Shown: positions 25,710 through 33,783, numbered from the stretch's first letter. The stretch: 64,000 bases of DNA from an uncultured Bacteroidia bacterium (GCA_902785785.1 CADAAA010000001.1:186001-250000); one strand, 5' to 3'. Notes: generated by a model not told the origin, from the letters alone. Program-made: numbers and translations.

Positions 25710-26075
25710 TTATTTGTCCTTGTGCTCGATAAGGTCGATGATCTCCTTGAGTTCGTCCAGGTCCATCTTCTTGTCCTCGACGAAGTGCAGGACCAGGCTG
25801 GAGTAGGATTTGCCGTAGTATTTGTTTACGACATCTCCGATGGTGATGCCGTGATAGTCGCGCTCGCTGATGGCGGGCTTGTAAAGGAAGGTGTTGGCTA
25901 TTGGCCTGCGCTGCAGGAATCCTTTTTCTTCAAGGAATCCCACCTGCTTGGAGACGGTGGTATAGCCTGGCTTCGGCTCCGGGAAGGAGTCCACCAGTTC
26001 CCTGATGCACAGTTCTCCCTTTTGCCAGAAGATGTTCATTATCTCCTCTTCCTTTGCCGTGAGTTTCTGTTTCAT
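25710..26075 (-). CDS. BlaI/MecI/CopY-family transcriptional repressor
   Basis: 121 residues: winged helix (LTAKEEEIMNIFWQKGELCIRELVDSF..TTVSKQVGFLEEKGFLQRR, 3-60) and a C-terminal dimerisation region (YYGKSYSSLVLHFVEDKKMDLDELKEIIDLIE). It represses its own operon until the partner M56 peptidase is activated. A perfect 19-bp palindrome upstream (26125-26143) is a good operator. It is closely similar to the second BlaI at 31727 (shared SYS-LV--FVE--KMDLDELKELI pattern), indicating duplicated modules. Confidence 0.95.
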   Translation of the reverse strand: MKQKLTAKEEEIMNIFWQKGELCIRELVDSFPEPKPGYTTVSKQVGFLEEKGFLQRRPIANTFLYKPAISERDYHGITIGDVVNKYYGKSYSSLVLHFVEDKKMDLDELKEIIDLIEHKDK

Positions 26076-26101
26076 AGCGCCTTATGGATTGGTCCTCACG
26101 A

Positions 26102-26109
26102 CAAATATA
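26102..26109 (-). promoter_or_regulatory. -7 promoter element of the first BlaI-M56 operon
   Basis: The minus strand reads TATATTTG, 26 bp before the BlaI ATG. Confidence 0.75.
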
Positions 26110-26124
26110 GACATTTATTTTGAA

Positions 26125-26143
26125 CTACGAAATCTTTTCGTAG
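26125..26143. promoter_or_regulatory. Candidate BlaI operator
   Basis: The perfect palindrome CTACGAAA-TCT-TTTCGTAG lies 15 bp upstream of the -7 box, over the -33 region. The CTAC/GTAG ends and 19-bp length match the site in front of the other BlaI gene (31577-31595). Confidence 0.7.
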
Positions 26144-26193
26144 ATTTCTTCATTAAAATTCGTTGGTGGGTGAAACCGCCGATGCTCGGTGAC

Positions 26194-26228
26194 TTTCAGG
26201 AACAGAAATGCCATTTCTGTTCCTGAAA
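26194..26228. repeat. 35-bp perfect palindrome
   Basis: Two 17-nt arms (TTTCAGGAACAGAAATG and its complement) around a single C. It lies between the BlaI promoter and the purA terminator; no protein target is evident. Confidence 0.9.
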
Positions 26229-26248
26229 CGAGGATGGAAGGCCTTCAG

Positions 26249-26277
26249 TAAGCACAGACCACAGTCTTTTGTGCTTA
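26249..26277. repeat. Inverted repeat TAAGCACA/TGTGCTTA
   Basis: Eight-bp arms around a 13-nt loop. Its arm sequence GCACA recurs in the adjacent purA terminator, so the two hairpins could interact or arise from duplication. Confidence 0.7.
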
Positions 26278-26296
26278 TTTTGTCCTCAGACCATCA

Positions 26297-26330
26297 AAAA
26301 AAGCACAAATCAACGCGATTTGTGCTTTTA
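26297..26330. terminator. Terminator of purA (bidirectional shape)
   Basis: Stem AAAAGCACAAATC/GATTTGTGCTTTT around a 5-nt loop gives a T tract on either strand; it lies 38 bp after the purA stop on the minus strand. Confidence 0.82.
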
Positions 26331-26367
26331 TTCTGAGCGCCCTGTAAGTTTGAGCGTGGCGAAAGGG

Positions 26368-27639
26368 CTAGCGGACGACGATGGCTTCGCGGTCGGGGCC
26401 GACGGATATGATCCTGACCGGGCAGCCGGTCTCCTTCTCGATGAAGGCGATGTAATCCTTGAGCTGCTGCGGGAAGTCAGCGTAGTCGCGGACATTGCAG
26501 ATGTCGCTTTCCCAGCCAGGGAACTCCTTGTATACGGGAGTGACTTCCTCTCCGCTCTCGAAGGGGAAGTAGTCCACCTGCTTGCCGTCGATCTCATAGG
26601 CGGTCGCTACCTTGATGGTCTTGAAGGTGTTGAGGACGTCGGCCTTCATCATGATGAGCTCGCTGACGCCGTTCATCATCACGGCGTACTTGAGCGCCAC
26701 GAGGTCCAGCCAGCCGCAGCGGCGCGGACGGCCCGTGGTGGCGCCGAACTCGTGGCCTATCTGCCGCAGGCTCTCGCCGGTCTCGTCGAAGAGTTCGGTC
26801 GGGAACGGGCCGCTGCCTACGCGTGTGCAGTAGGCCTTGAAGATGCCGATCACCTTGCCGACGCGGTTGGGGGCGACGCCGAGGCCGGTGCAGACACCGG
26901 CAGTCATGGTATTGGATGAGGTGACGAAGGGATATGTACCGAAATCGATGTCGAGCATGGAGCCCTGGGCGCCTTCGGCGAGTATGGGTGTGCCCTCGTC
27001 GAGGTATTTGTTGATGACGAGCTCGCTCTCGATGAATTGGAAGCGCTTGAGATCTTCGACAGCCTGCATCCACTGCTTCTCGTAATCGGTGATGTCGAAC
27101 TGGAAGTCATACTGCGACAACAGGCCGAAGTGCTTGCGCTTCAGGGCATTGTAGCGGTTCTGGAACTCGGGGGAGAGGATGTCTCCGATGCGGAGGCCGT
27201 TGCGGCCGGTCTTGTCCATGTAGGTGGGGCCGATACCCTTGAGGGTAGAACCGATCTTGGATTTGCCCTTGGAGGCTTCGCTGGCGGCGTCGAGCATCCT
27301 GTGCGTGGGGAGGATGAGGTGGGCACGCTTGGAGATAAGGAGCTTGCCGGTGATGTCGCCGGCCTTCTGCTCGATGGCGCGGATCTCGTCCATCAGGATG
27401 ACGGGGTCGATGACCACGCCGTTGCCGATGACGTTGACCGAGTCCTTGCGGAAAATACCGGACGGGACCGTGTGAAGCACGAATCCGTCGCCGCCGAAGA
27501 CCAGCGAATGCCCTGCGTTCGGGCCTCCCTGGAATCTTGCAATGACTTTGTAATCAGGAGTTAATACGTCAACGACTTTGCCTTTGCCCTCGTCGCCCCA
27601 CTGGAGCCCGAGCACTACGTCGATCTTGTTGGTTTTCAT
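26368..27639 (-). CDS. purA: Adenylosuccinate synthetase
   Basis: 423 residues. It couples IMP and aspartate with GTP to form adenylosuccinate, the first step from IMP to AMP. Blocks are LGLQWGDEGKGK (phosphate-binding loop, residues 11-22), GGPNAGHSLVFGGD with the catalytic His, the IGPTYMDKTGRNGLR region and TTTGRPRRCGWLDLVALKYA. Start chosen at ATG 27639. A TATATTTA sequence on the minus strand at 27670-27677 is a plausible -7 box. Confidence 0.97.
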   Translation of the reverse strand: MKTNKIDVVLGLQWGDEGKGKVVDVLTPDYKVIARFQGGPNAGHSLVFGGDGFVLHTVPSGIFRKDSVNVIGNGVVIDPVILMDEIRAIEQKAGDITGKLLISKRAHLILPTHRMLDAASEASKGKSKIGSTLKGIGPTYMDKTGRNGLRIGDILSPEFQNRYNALKRKHFGLLSQYDFQFDITDYEKQWMQAVEDLKRFQFIESELVINKYLDEGTPILAEGAQGSMLDIDFGTYPFVTSSNTMTAGVCTGLGVAPNRVGKVIGIFKAYCTRVGSGPFPTELFDETGESLRQIGHEFGATTGRPRRCGWLDLVALKYAVMMNGVSELIMMKADVLNTFKTIKVATAYEIDGKQVDYFPFESGEEVTPVYKEFPGWESDICNVRDYADFPQQLKDYIAFIEKETGCPVRIISVGPDREAIVVR

Positions 27640-27744
27640 ATATACACTACATGTTTGCTAAAAAACAAGTAAATATACGAAAATAACTGGAATCTTCCAG
27701 TTTTTTATGATGCTTCGCGGCAGGTTTTGAACAGAAAAAACTAT

Positions 27745-27752
27745 TAACTTTG
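27745..27752 (+). promoter_or_regulatory. -7 promoter element of the DUF2130-M15 operon
   Basis: TAACTTTG, 33 bp before ATG 27786. This places the longer frame's start (27759) too close to the promoter. Confidence 0.65.
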
Positions 27753-27785
27753 TAAGGATTGACCGTCGGTCCGGTATATAAGAGT

Positions 27786-29027
27786 ATGAGAGAATTGAAA
27801 TGTCCCAAATGCGGAAGTGTTTTTTCCGTGGACGAGGCTGATTATGCCTCGATATTGAGTCAGGTGAAGGGCGCCGAGTTCGACGCCGAGGTGTCGCGGC
27901 GGCTCGCAGAGCTGCACCGCCAGCAGCAGGCGGAGGAACAGGCGCGCGCAGCAAAGGCCGAGCAAGCCTGGCAGAACGAGCTTTTCAAGCGCGAGCAGCA
28001 GGCGGTTGCCGCCTTGTCCGGCAAGGACAAGGAGATTGCCGAGCTGAAGGCTGTGGTTAACCACAATGCCGATGCCCTGCGCATAGCCGTGATGCAGGAG
28101 CAGCAGAGAATGAACGATACTCTGCGGACCAAGGAGAATGAGATTGCACAATTGAAGGCTGATGCGCAGCTGGCTAAGTCCGAGGCCGCCGTACGCGAGA
28201 ACAGTATCAAGGAGTCCTATGAGGGCAAGCTGAAGGCGGCCGAGGAACAGGTCGCTTATTACAAGGACCTCAAGACGCGTCTCTCCACCAAGATGGTGGG
28301 CGAGACGCTGGAGGTGCATTGCAGCACGATCTTCAACGGCGAGATGCGTCCTATGTTCCCTAATGCCTATTTCGAGAAGGACAATGACGCCTCGGGCGGT
28401 TCCAAGGGCGATTTCATTTTCCGCGACTTCGTGGACGGATTCGAGTACATCTCGATAATGTTCGAAATGAAGAACGAGATGGATGAGACGGCGACGAAGC
28501 ACAAGAACGAGGATTTCTTGAAGAAGCTGGACGCTGACCGCAATGCCAAGGGATGCGAGTATGCCGTCCTGGTGTCGCTGCTGGAGCCTGACAGCGAGCT
28601 GTACAATGGCGGCATAGTGGATGTATCGTACCGCTATCCTAAGATGTATGTGATACGGCCGCAGTTCTTCAAGTCCATGATTACCCTGCTTGTGGGGGCT
28701 GCGCGCAAGACTGTGGACTACCAGCGGCAGCTGGCCGAGGCACGCAGCCAGTCCATCGACGTGACCAATTTCGAGGACAAGCTGATGGCGTTCAAGGACT
28801 CGTTCGGCCGCAATTACCGGCTGGCCAGTGAGAAGTTCAAGACCGCTATCGATGAGATCGACAAGTCGATTGCCCATCTGCAGAAGATCAAGGAAGCGCT
28901 GATAGGGTCGGAGAACAATCTCCGCATCGCCAATGACAAGGCTGATGCGCTGACGATCAAGAAGTTGACCAAGGGCAATCCCACTATGATGGCAAAATTC
29001 GAAGATCTGTCAGGAATGATCGACTGA
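27786..29027 (+). CDS. DUF2130 domain protein with zinc-ribbon N-terminus and coiled coil
   Basis: 413 residues from ATG 27786. The N-terminus has [12 protein letters not shown], half of a zinc ribbon. A long charged coiled coil (about 40-165, with Glu/Gln/Ala repeats) is followed by the conserved DUF2130 domain (about 170-340, [45 protein letters not shown]) and a helical tail. The domain has a restriction-endonuclease-like arrangement (D..ExK) in FRD...MFEMKNE, but no activity is established. It is cytoplasmic and shares a TGATG overlap with the following M15 gene. Confidence 0.85.
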   Translation: MRELKCPKCGSVFSVDEADYASILSQVKGAEFDAEVSRRLAELHRQQQAEEQARAAKAEQAWQNELFKREQQAVAALSGKDKEIAELKAVVNHNADALRIAVMQEQQRMNDTLRTKENEIAQLKADAQLAKSEAAVRENSIKESYEGKLKAAEEQVAYYKDLKTRLSTKMVGETLEVHCSTIFNGEMRPMFPNAYFEKDNDASGGSKGDFIFRDFVDGFEYISIMFEMKNEMDETATKHKNEDFLKKLDADRNAKGCEYAVLVSLLEPDSELYNGGIVDVSYRYPKMYVIRPQFFKSMITLLVGAARKTVDYQRQLAEARSQSIDVTNFEDKLMAFKDSFGRNYRLASEKFKTAIDEIDKSIAHLQKIKEALIGSENNLRIANDKADALTIKKLTKGNPTMMAKFEDLSGMID

Positions 29028-29797
29028 TGGGCAGGGCGTTCAGGTTATCGGCTTTTTTGATGGCAGCGATGCTTTTGCTGGTCGCTTGCCGTCGAAACGG
29101 CGGAGGCGTTTCAACTGTCTCCGCCTCTGTTTCCGATATCCTTCCGGCGGAAGTAAGTCCTGATTCTTTCGTTCCCGGCGATATCATTCCAATAGGTGCT
29201 CTTGACGGGATGGACACTTCCGCGTTTTTCTCCGCCGTCCCGGTCGACAGCGCGGTCTTCGCCCGTATGTCCGGCCGGTCCTACAGGGACGGCTGTCCCG
29301 TCGCATTGGAGGACCTCCGGTATCTGCGCGTGCTGCATAGTGACTTGTCCGGCCGGACACTGGTTGGCGAGATGGTCGCCAACAAATCCATCGCCGACGA
29401 CCTCCTGAAGATATTCCGTGAGTTGTATGATGCGGGCTATCCCATCGAGCGGATGCGGCTTATCGACGATTATGACGGCGATGACGAGGCCTCCATGCTC
29501 GCCAACAACACCTCCTGTTTCAACTACCGCCGCAAGGCCCACATGAGTTCCGTCTCCAGGCACGCTTACGGAGAAGCAGTGGATATCAATCCCTTATACA
29601 ATCCCTATTACAGGGTCACCGCAGCGGGCGCCCGCATCGTCGAGCCCGCCTCCGCCGCACCGTATGTCGACCGCTCCGCCGACTTCCCCTACAAGATTGA
29701 GCGCGGCGACCTTTGCCACCGCCTCTTCCTCGAGCACGGCTTCCACTGGGGCGGCTCCTGGACCCGCAGCAAAGACTACCAGCACTTCGAGCGCTGA
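29027..29797 (+). CDS. M15-family peptidoglycan metallopeptidase, lipoprotein
   Basis: 256 residues with a lipoprotein signal (LLVAC, Cys25). The catalytic domain at about 130-255 has the M15 pattern SRHAYGEAVDIN (His and Asp zinc ligands) and the C-terminal DYQHFE with the last His. This is the D-Ala-D-Ala / L-Ala-D-Glu endopeptidase type that trims peptidoglycan. Its start codon overlaps the DUF2130 stop (TGATG), so the two are cotranscribed, although no functional link is obvious. Confidence 0.87.
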   Translation: MGRAFRLSAFLMAAMLLLVACRRNGGGVSTVSASVSDILPAEVSPDSFVPGDIIPIGALDGMDTSAFFSAVPVDSAVFARMSGRSYRDGCPVALEDLRYLRVLHSDLSGRTLVGEMVANKSIADDLLKIFRELYDAGYPIERMRLIDDYDGDDEASMLANNTSCFNYRRKAHMSSVSRHAYGEAVDINPLYNPYYRVTAAGARIVEPASAAPYVDRSADFPYKIERGDLCHRLFLEHGFHWGGSWTRSKDYQHFER

Positions 29798-29870
29798 CCC
29801 TCCCTCACCCCTTGTAGTTAACCTTTGTCCATCCCTCCTCCGCCAACGGGAGCAGTGTAATCAGTCCAAA

Positions 29871-29986
29871 CCAATATCGACCAAGAGCAGAAATGGCATT
29901 CTACGGCAGAAAATGAGGCAGATGCGACATTGCAATCCCGCATCTGCCGCGTTTTTGCTCCTGCAAGGCCGAAAGTGCGCTTGCAT
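29871..29986. repeat. Palindromic repeat, copy R3
   Basis: 116 bp starting CCAATATCGACCAAGAGCA with core 29915-29950 (GAGGCAGATGCG...CGCATCTGCCGC). The 3' portion is a second hairpin, TGCAAG...CTTGCA. Nearly identical to R4 and in the same orientation 354 bp away. Confidence 0.9.
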
Positions 29987-30224
29987 GATATTGCAAATAG
30001 CTGTCACATCATTCCGGCTTTCCGCACCCCCCCAGTAAGGGCGCCCTATCAAATTTTGAGGCCCTTTCGCCTGTCTCAAATGGACAGACAGGAGGAGGGA
30101 AGTGACCTGGCCAAGTTGAGAGAGGGATTATGGTCACCTTTAGTAGAGTAAACCGGTCCGAGTCAATATCGTGAAAGGGCAATCATGCCTGCGAAAACCG
30201 ATCAAGAGCCAAATCGATTATGAA

Positions 30225-30340
30225 CCAATATCGACCAAGAGCATAAATGGCATTCTACGGTGGGAAGTGCGGCAGATGCGACATTGCAATGTCGCATCTG
30301 CCGCGTTTTTGCTCCTGCAAGGCCGAAAGTGCGCTTGCAT
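30225..30340. repeat. Palindromic repeat, copy R4
   Basis: 116 bp with a perfect core palindrome at 30269-30304 (GCGGCAGATGCGACATT / AATGTCGCATCTGCCGC). It ends 46 bp from the 3' end of the RAYT transposase gene. Confidence 0.92.
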
Positions 30341-30386
30341 GGTGTTGTTCGGGGCAGATCGGGTATCATTCAGGCAGGGGCGACCA

Positions 30387-31232
30387 TCATATAAGTAAGG
30401 TTAGATCGTCCGGTTTCAGGAGCAGAGCTTTGGCGAGGCTGGCGGAGCGGCCGGCGATGCCCTCGCGGATCATCGTGGCCGCGATGGCCAGCCGTACCCG
30501 GACATTGACCTTCACGAGAGTCTTGCCGCAGGCCTGGACACAGTACTCGTTTCCGATCCTCCGAAGGTCCTGGATACTCCTGGACTCCAGGTAATTACGG
30601 TGAATCTCCTGTTTAAGTGCGACCTCATCCTCCCGGCGGACGTAGAGGAAGGCGATGAAGGAACGGACCGAGACGAACAACTGCTCGACTGATACATAGT
30701 CAATGAAACTGTCCGAGAGGATGCGCCCGTAAGTGTCGACCATCCATCCTTCCGGCAGTTTCATCCTGGTCCGGAACATACGGTACTGCTCCCGCAGCGA
30801 GTAGTCGCCGATGCGATGGTCTGCCGGATTTGGTCTGTGCTCAGAGAAATAGATATTGCCCGACCCCCAGGGATACTCCCCGGGCAGTTTCTTGTAGAAG
30901 TCCAGGCAGTTGCGGTAGACATACATGAATTTAGCCATCGCTTCTTTCCTCGTCCGGACAGGACTGCATGCGAAATGTATCCTGGCGAAACGGTTTGCCA
31001 GACGCTGCCGCAGCACCTTCTTGAAATGGGCCACTCTCTCCGTATCTCCTTTTGTCAGGCAGTGAAGGTGCGTATCGTTAATCGTCAGGACCAATACCTT
31101 TACACCCGCTGTCTCTGCACTGATGGCGACACTGTTCCAAGTATAAACCTTGTCTTCGGTAGTGTCGAACGGTATGTCCGCCCGTGTTCCGTCAGAATAG
31201 ACGTGCCATATATCCTTTACTTCTTCTTCCAT
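30387..31232 (-). CDS. Y1/HUH single-strand transposase of the REP-associated (RAYT) type
   Basis: 281 residues from ATG 31232; the frame is open 15 codons further to a TTG. The N-terminal two-thirds follow the Y1 transposase plan: a strand ending LVLTINDTHLHCL supplies the HUH metal-binding pair His55-Leu-His57, then a helix (FKKVLRQRLANRF), then KFMYVYRN with candidate catalytic tyrosines 104 and 106, then GEYPWGSGN matching the YPWSSY-type box of TnpA-REP proteins. IS200/IS605 partners (tnpB) and target-end hairpins of that class are absent. The gene is bracketed by repeats R3, R4 and R5, as expected for a RAYT with its cognate REP sequences. The C-terminal 100 residues may bind DNA. Catalysis of repeat spread is inferred from the family. 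Confidence 0.8.
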   Translation of the reverse strand: MEEEVKDIWHVYSDGTRADIPFDTTEDKVYTWNSVAISAETAGVKVLVLTINDTHLHCLTKGDTERVAHFKKVLRQRLANRFARIHFACSPVRTRKEAMAKFMYVYRNCLDFYKKLPGEYPWGSGNIYFSEHRPNPADHRIGDYSLREQYRMFRTRMKLPEGWMVDTYGRILSDSFIDYVSVEQLFVSVRSFIAFLYVRREDEVALKQEIHRNYLESRSIQDLRRIGNEYCVQACGKTLVKVNVRVRLAIAATMIREGIAGRSASLAKALLLKPDDLTLLI

Positions 31233-31576
31233 CTCCTTTTTTGTCCGAAAGATAGGGTTCGCTATCCGTTTACACAAAATGGAAATGGCTAATGGTCAAA
31301 AAGGGCCTCCGGGGTTGATCAAGAGTTGTTTTCCTGAGTGTTATTTAGGTAAAATGGGGGCAAAAAGGTATGGGGCGGTGGCCAGATTTGGTTTAGCCGT
31401 GTTTCTCAATTCCTTTCAAGAGCACTTTCTGCATTTGGTGGCGGTTTTCGCGGCAGATGCGGGATTGTAATGTCGCATCTGCCGCATTTTTGCCGTTGAA
31501 AGGCCGATTGTGCACTTAGTCGAAATCGCCAGAGGAGAATGACTGGCAGGGAAGTGTCCGAAAAAAGTTAATATTT
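31233..31576. other. Intergenic interval upstream of the RAYT gene
   Basis: No supported gene. It holds repeat R5 and, between 31270 and 31410, undistinguished A/G-rich sequence. No clear TAnnTTTG box for the RAYT gene is visible, so its expression may be low or driven otherwise. Confidence 0.55.
31413..31523. repeat. Palindromic repeat, copy R5
   Basis: About 110 bp with core 31449-31484 (GCGGCAGATGCGGGATTGT...CGCATCTGCCGC) and degenerate outer arms (TTTCAAGAGCAC against the complement of GTGCACTTAGTCGAA). It lies about 180 bp upstream of the RAYT start codon. Confidence 0.87.
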
Positions 31577-31595
31577 CTACTAAAAAAATTAGGAG
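31577..31595. promoter_or_regulatory. Candidate BlaI operator of the second BlaI-M56 operon
   Basis: CTACTAA-AAAAA-TTAGGAG, a 19-bp palindrome with one mismatch, 16 bp upstream of the -7 box. Position and ends match the operator candidate at 26125-26143. Confidence 0.65.
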
Positions 31596-31611
31596 TTTCG
31601 AAAAACTTGCT

Positions 31612-31619
31612 TATCTTTG
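31612..31619 (+). promoter_or_regulatory. -7 promoter element of the second BlaI-M56 operon
   Basis: TATCTTTG, 107 bp before the BlaI ATG, giving a 5' leader of about 100 nt without a recognised element. Confidence 0.7.
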
Positions 31620-31726
31620 TATCGGAATCATTGCCTGAATCATGTACGCGGTGGTGAGTTATCGGATATCTGAAGTGGGGAGAATGCGAGGGGCGATGAA
31701 GAAAGAATGTTAAAACTGATATATAT

Positions 31727-32104
31727 ATGAAATCGAGACTGACAGCGAAAGAGGAGGCCATCATGCAGATAGTGTGGGATGGCGGTGACATGTTCATCCG
31801 CGACATCGTTGCCCGGATGCCGGAGCCGAAACCGAACTACAACACTGTGGCGACGCAGGTGAAGTTCCTCGAGGAGAAGGGTTTCCTGGGGAGGCGTCCG
31901 ATGGCGAACAGTTTCCAGTATACTGCGTTGATATCCGAGAAGGAGTATCGCGGGTCGACCATAGGGGATTTCGTCGCCAAGTATTATGGCAATTCGTACT
32001 CTCAACTGGTTTCACAGTTCGTGGAGGAGGACAAGATGGATCTCGACGAACTGAAGGAACTTATCGCACGGATCGAAGCCCACAGGGACAATAGAGGCCA
32101 GTGA
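31727..32104 (+). CDS. BlaI/MecI/CopY-family transcriptional repressor, second copy
   Basis: 125 residues with the winged helix (LTAKEEAIMQIVWDGGDMFIRDIVARM..NTVATQVKFLEEKGFLGRR) and dimerisation tail (YYGNSYSQLVSQFVEEDKMDLDELKELIARIE). Residue-by-residue resemblance to the protein encoded at 25710 points to paralogues. It is expected to repress itself and the M56 gene 81 bp downstream, binding the palindrome at 31577-31595. Confidence 0.95.
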   Translation: MKSRLTAKEEAIMQIVWDGGDMFIRDIVARMPEPKPNYNTVATQVKFLEEKGFLGRRPMANSFQYTALISEKEYRGSTIGDFVAKYYGNSYSQLVSQFVEEDKMDLDELKELIARIEAHRDNRGQ

Positions 32105-32185
32105 CAACGGCGCGGTGTGATGAAAGGAAAGGTGAAGTGTCAGAGGGAAAGAAGGGATAAAAAGAATAATAAGTAAACGGACGCT

Positions 32186-33658
32186 ATGGGTGAATTCTTA
32201 TTATATATCGGCAGAAGCAGCCTGTACCTGGCTGTGTTCTACGCGTTTTTCCTGCTGGTGATGCGGCGGACATCGCTGTTCAGCTTCAACCGCATCGTGC
32301 TTCTGGCGGGAACGGCTGCGTGCTTCGTCCTGCCTCTGGTGCGGCTGAGGACGGAGGCGGCAGTGGCGGCGGGAGCCGCCGCGGCCGGGCCGCTGACGGC
32401 CGTCGGCGTCGCGGCGGAGCCGCTCCAGGCCGCCGGTCCGGCGGCCCCGGCGCTACCGCTCCTGCTCCTGTACGTCACAGGAGCCGCCGCCGTGCTCGCC
32501 TTCACGGGCCTCTCGGCCCTGCGGCTCGCCCGCACCATCCGCTCGGGCCACACCACTCGGGAGGACGGCTATCGCCTCACCCTCGTGGACGGCGGCGTGC
32601 ATTCTTTCAGCTGGGGCCGCCACATAGTCATGAGCCGTGACGACCTCGAGTCCAGCCCCGCCATCCTCACCCACGAGCGGATGCACGTCACGAAAAAGCA
32701 TTCACTCGACATCGCCTTCTTCTCGGCAGTCACTGTCCTGCACTGGTTCAACCCCCTGGTATGGATCACACTCTCCGAGCTCAAGCTCCTTCACGAGTAC
32801 GAAGCCGACGAAGCAGTTATTCAAAACGGCATTGATGCAACTCAATATCAACTTCTTATGGTGAAGAAAGCCGTGGGAGAGCAACGTTTCTCCCTGGCCA
32901 ACGGCTTCCAGCACTCCAAACTCAAAAACAGAATCAACATGATGATCAAACCACACACTTCCGGATGGATGCGCCTGTCATATGTGGCCGTCCTCCCTGT
33001 GCTGGCCGCCCTGATGTTCGCCTGCAACCCCGCCCGCGAACAAGAGGAACCGGCTCCGGCTCCTGAACAACTCGAAACCAAGGCCGTCCAAGGCATCGAT
33101 GCTCCCAAGGAACTGATTGATATCCTGGGTACACTCGAAAGCATGGATGCAGACAAAGCAGACTTGGAAGTTCTTCGCGATCTCCTTAGGCAATATGGAG
33201 AATTGAAAGGAAAGGATGACGCTGACAAGGACGCGCTCCGTGATATCTGGTTCGCATTCATGAAAAAAAGCAATGAGATTGCAAAAAGCCTGAAATCCGA
33301 CGATTATGATGTCAAAGCCGCCGTCGAGAGAGGTGAGTCCGTCCCTTTCCAACTCCTTGAGGACAAGCCCACATTCAACGGCGGCGATGCGAACGAGTTC
33401 TCCAAATGGGTAAATGCAAACCTGAAGTATCCCGAGGCTGCCAAGGCTTCCGGTGCGCAGGGCCGCGTCACACTTCAGTTTACCGTCGGCAAGGACGGAA
33501 CAGTCGGAAACGTAAAGATCCTTCGCGGAGCCAATGAAGAACTTGACGCCGAGGCGCTCAGGGTAATCTCCAATTCACCTAAGTGGGAGCCCGGACGCAT
33601 TGACGGAAAGCCTGTGCCTGTCACCTTCACTTTCCCAGTTGTGTTCATGCTGAAGTAG
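32186..33658 (+). CDS. M56 (BlaR1-type) metallopeptidase with C-terminal TonB domain
   Basis: 490 residues: two N-terminal transmembrane helices, an Ala/Pro-rich linker (about 58-92), further helices, the zinc motif His163-Glu164-x-x-His167 (THERMHVTKKH), the family EYEADEAV helix, and a last TM near 265-280. The periplasmic C-terminus has a charged segment and then a TonB C-terminal domain (about 400-490: FSKWVNANLKYPEAAKASGAQGRV...VTFTFPVVFML). The combination suggests a sensor whose periplasmic part contacts outer-membrane transporters or borrows the TonB fold for ligand binding. It is cotranscribed with the upstream BlaI. Confidence 0.9.
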   Translation: MGEFLLYIGRSSLYLAVFYAFFLLVMRRTSLFSFNRIVLLAGTAACFVLPLVRLRTEAAVAAGAAAAGPLTAVGVAAEPLQAAGPAAPALPLLLLYVTGAAAVLAFTGLSALRLARTIRSGHTTREDGYRLTLVDGGVHSFSWGRHIVMSRDDLESSPAILTHERMHVTKKHSLDIAFFSAVTVLHWFNPLVWITLSELKLLHEYEADEAVIQNGIDATQYQLLMVKKAVGEQRFSLANGFQHSKLKNRINMMIKPHTSGWMRLSYVAVLPVLAALMFACNPAREQEEPAPAPEQLETKAVQGIDAPKELIDILGTLESMDADKADLEVLRDLLRQYGELKGKDDADKDALRDIWFAFMKKSNEIAKSLKSDDYDVKAAVERGESVPFQLLEDKPTFNGGDANEFSKWVNANLKYPEAAKASGAQGRVTLQFTVGKDGTVGNVKILRGANEELDAEALRVISNSPKWEPGRIDGKPVPVTFTFPVVFMLK

Positions 33659-33711
33659 AAAAAGTTTTTAAAAAATCTGCAAAACCCTTGCATATTAAAA
33701 TTCCATTCCCT

Positions 33712-33719
33712 ACCTTTGG
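33712..33719 (+). promoter_or_regulatory. -7 promoter element of the trp leader
   Basis: TACCTTTG, with a TTG-containing -33 region 19-21 bp upstream. The leader-peptide ATG follows after only 7 bp, so the message would be leaderless or nearly so. Confidence 0.72.
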
Positions 33720-33726
33720 CAAAGAA

Positions 33727-33783
33727 TGAGACTTGAAAGCAACATATCCAACCTGTTTTTCTGGTGGCGTCTGAGCGAATAGA
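33727..33783 (+). CDS. trpL: trp leader peptide with tandem Trp codons (attenuator)
   Basis: The 18-codon ORF reads MRLESNISNLFFWWRLSE and contains two adjacent TGG codons at 33763-33768 followed by a stop at 33781. It lies between the trpB2 promoter and a rho-independent terminator. Segments able to pair are GTCTGA (33770-33775) with TCAGAC (33789-33794), a pause-type hairpin overlapping the stop, and GCAACAT (33740-33746) with ATGTTGC (33802-33808). This is the classical architecture of transcription attenuation by charged tRNA-Trp. It is too short for ordinary gene calling. Confidence 0.8.

Larger units (their letters stand above)
29798..30386. other. Non-coding interval carrying two palindromic repeats
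   Basis: No credible gene. It contains repeats R3 (29871-29986) and R4 (30225-30340). The interval between them holds a short CTGTC/GACAG hairpin near 30075 and two weak echoes of the repeat end sequence (CAATATCGTG near 30165 and CGATCAAGAG near 30199). Confidence 0.7.

Noticed and set aside
29664..30398. Several open frames (for example 29664-30038 and 30171-30398) crossing repeats R3 and R4
   Set aside because: They come from the repeat sequence itself read in one frame (both give a similar ISTKS..MRQMRHCN string) and have no start context or family resemblance.
30387..31232. An IS200/IS605 insertion sequence with tnpB
   Set aside because: No tnpB-like gene is present and the flanking repeats are palindromic REP-like units dispersed in the window, which fit a RAYT better.
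15947..31523. Five copies of a 36-nt core as a CRISPR array
   Set aside because: The copies are scattered over 15 kb at irregular distances between genes, are palindromic and have no spacers or cas genes.
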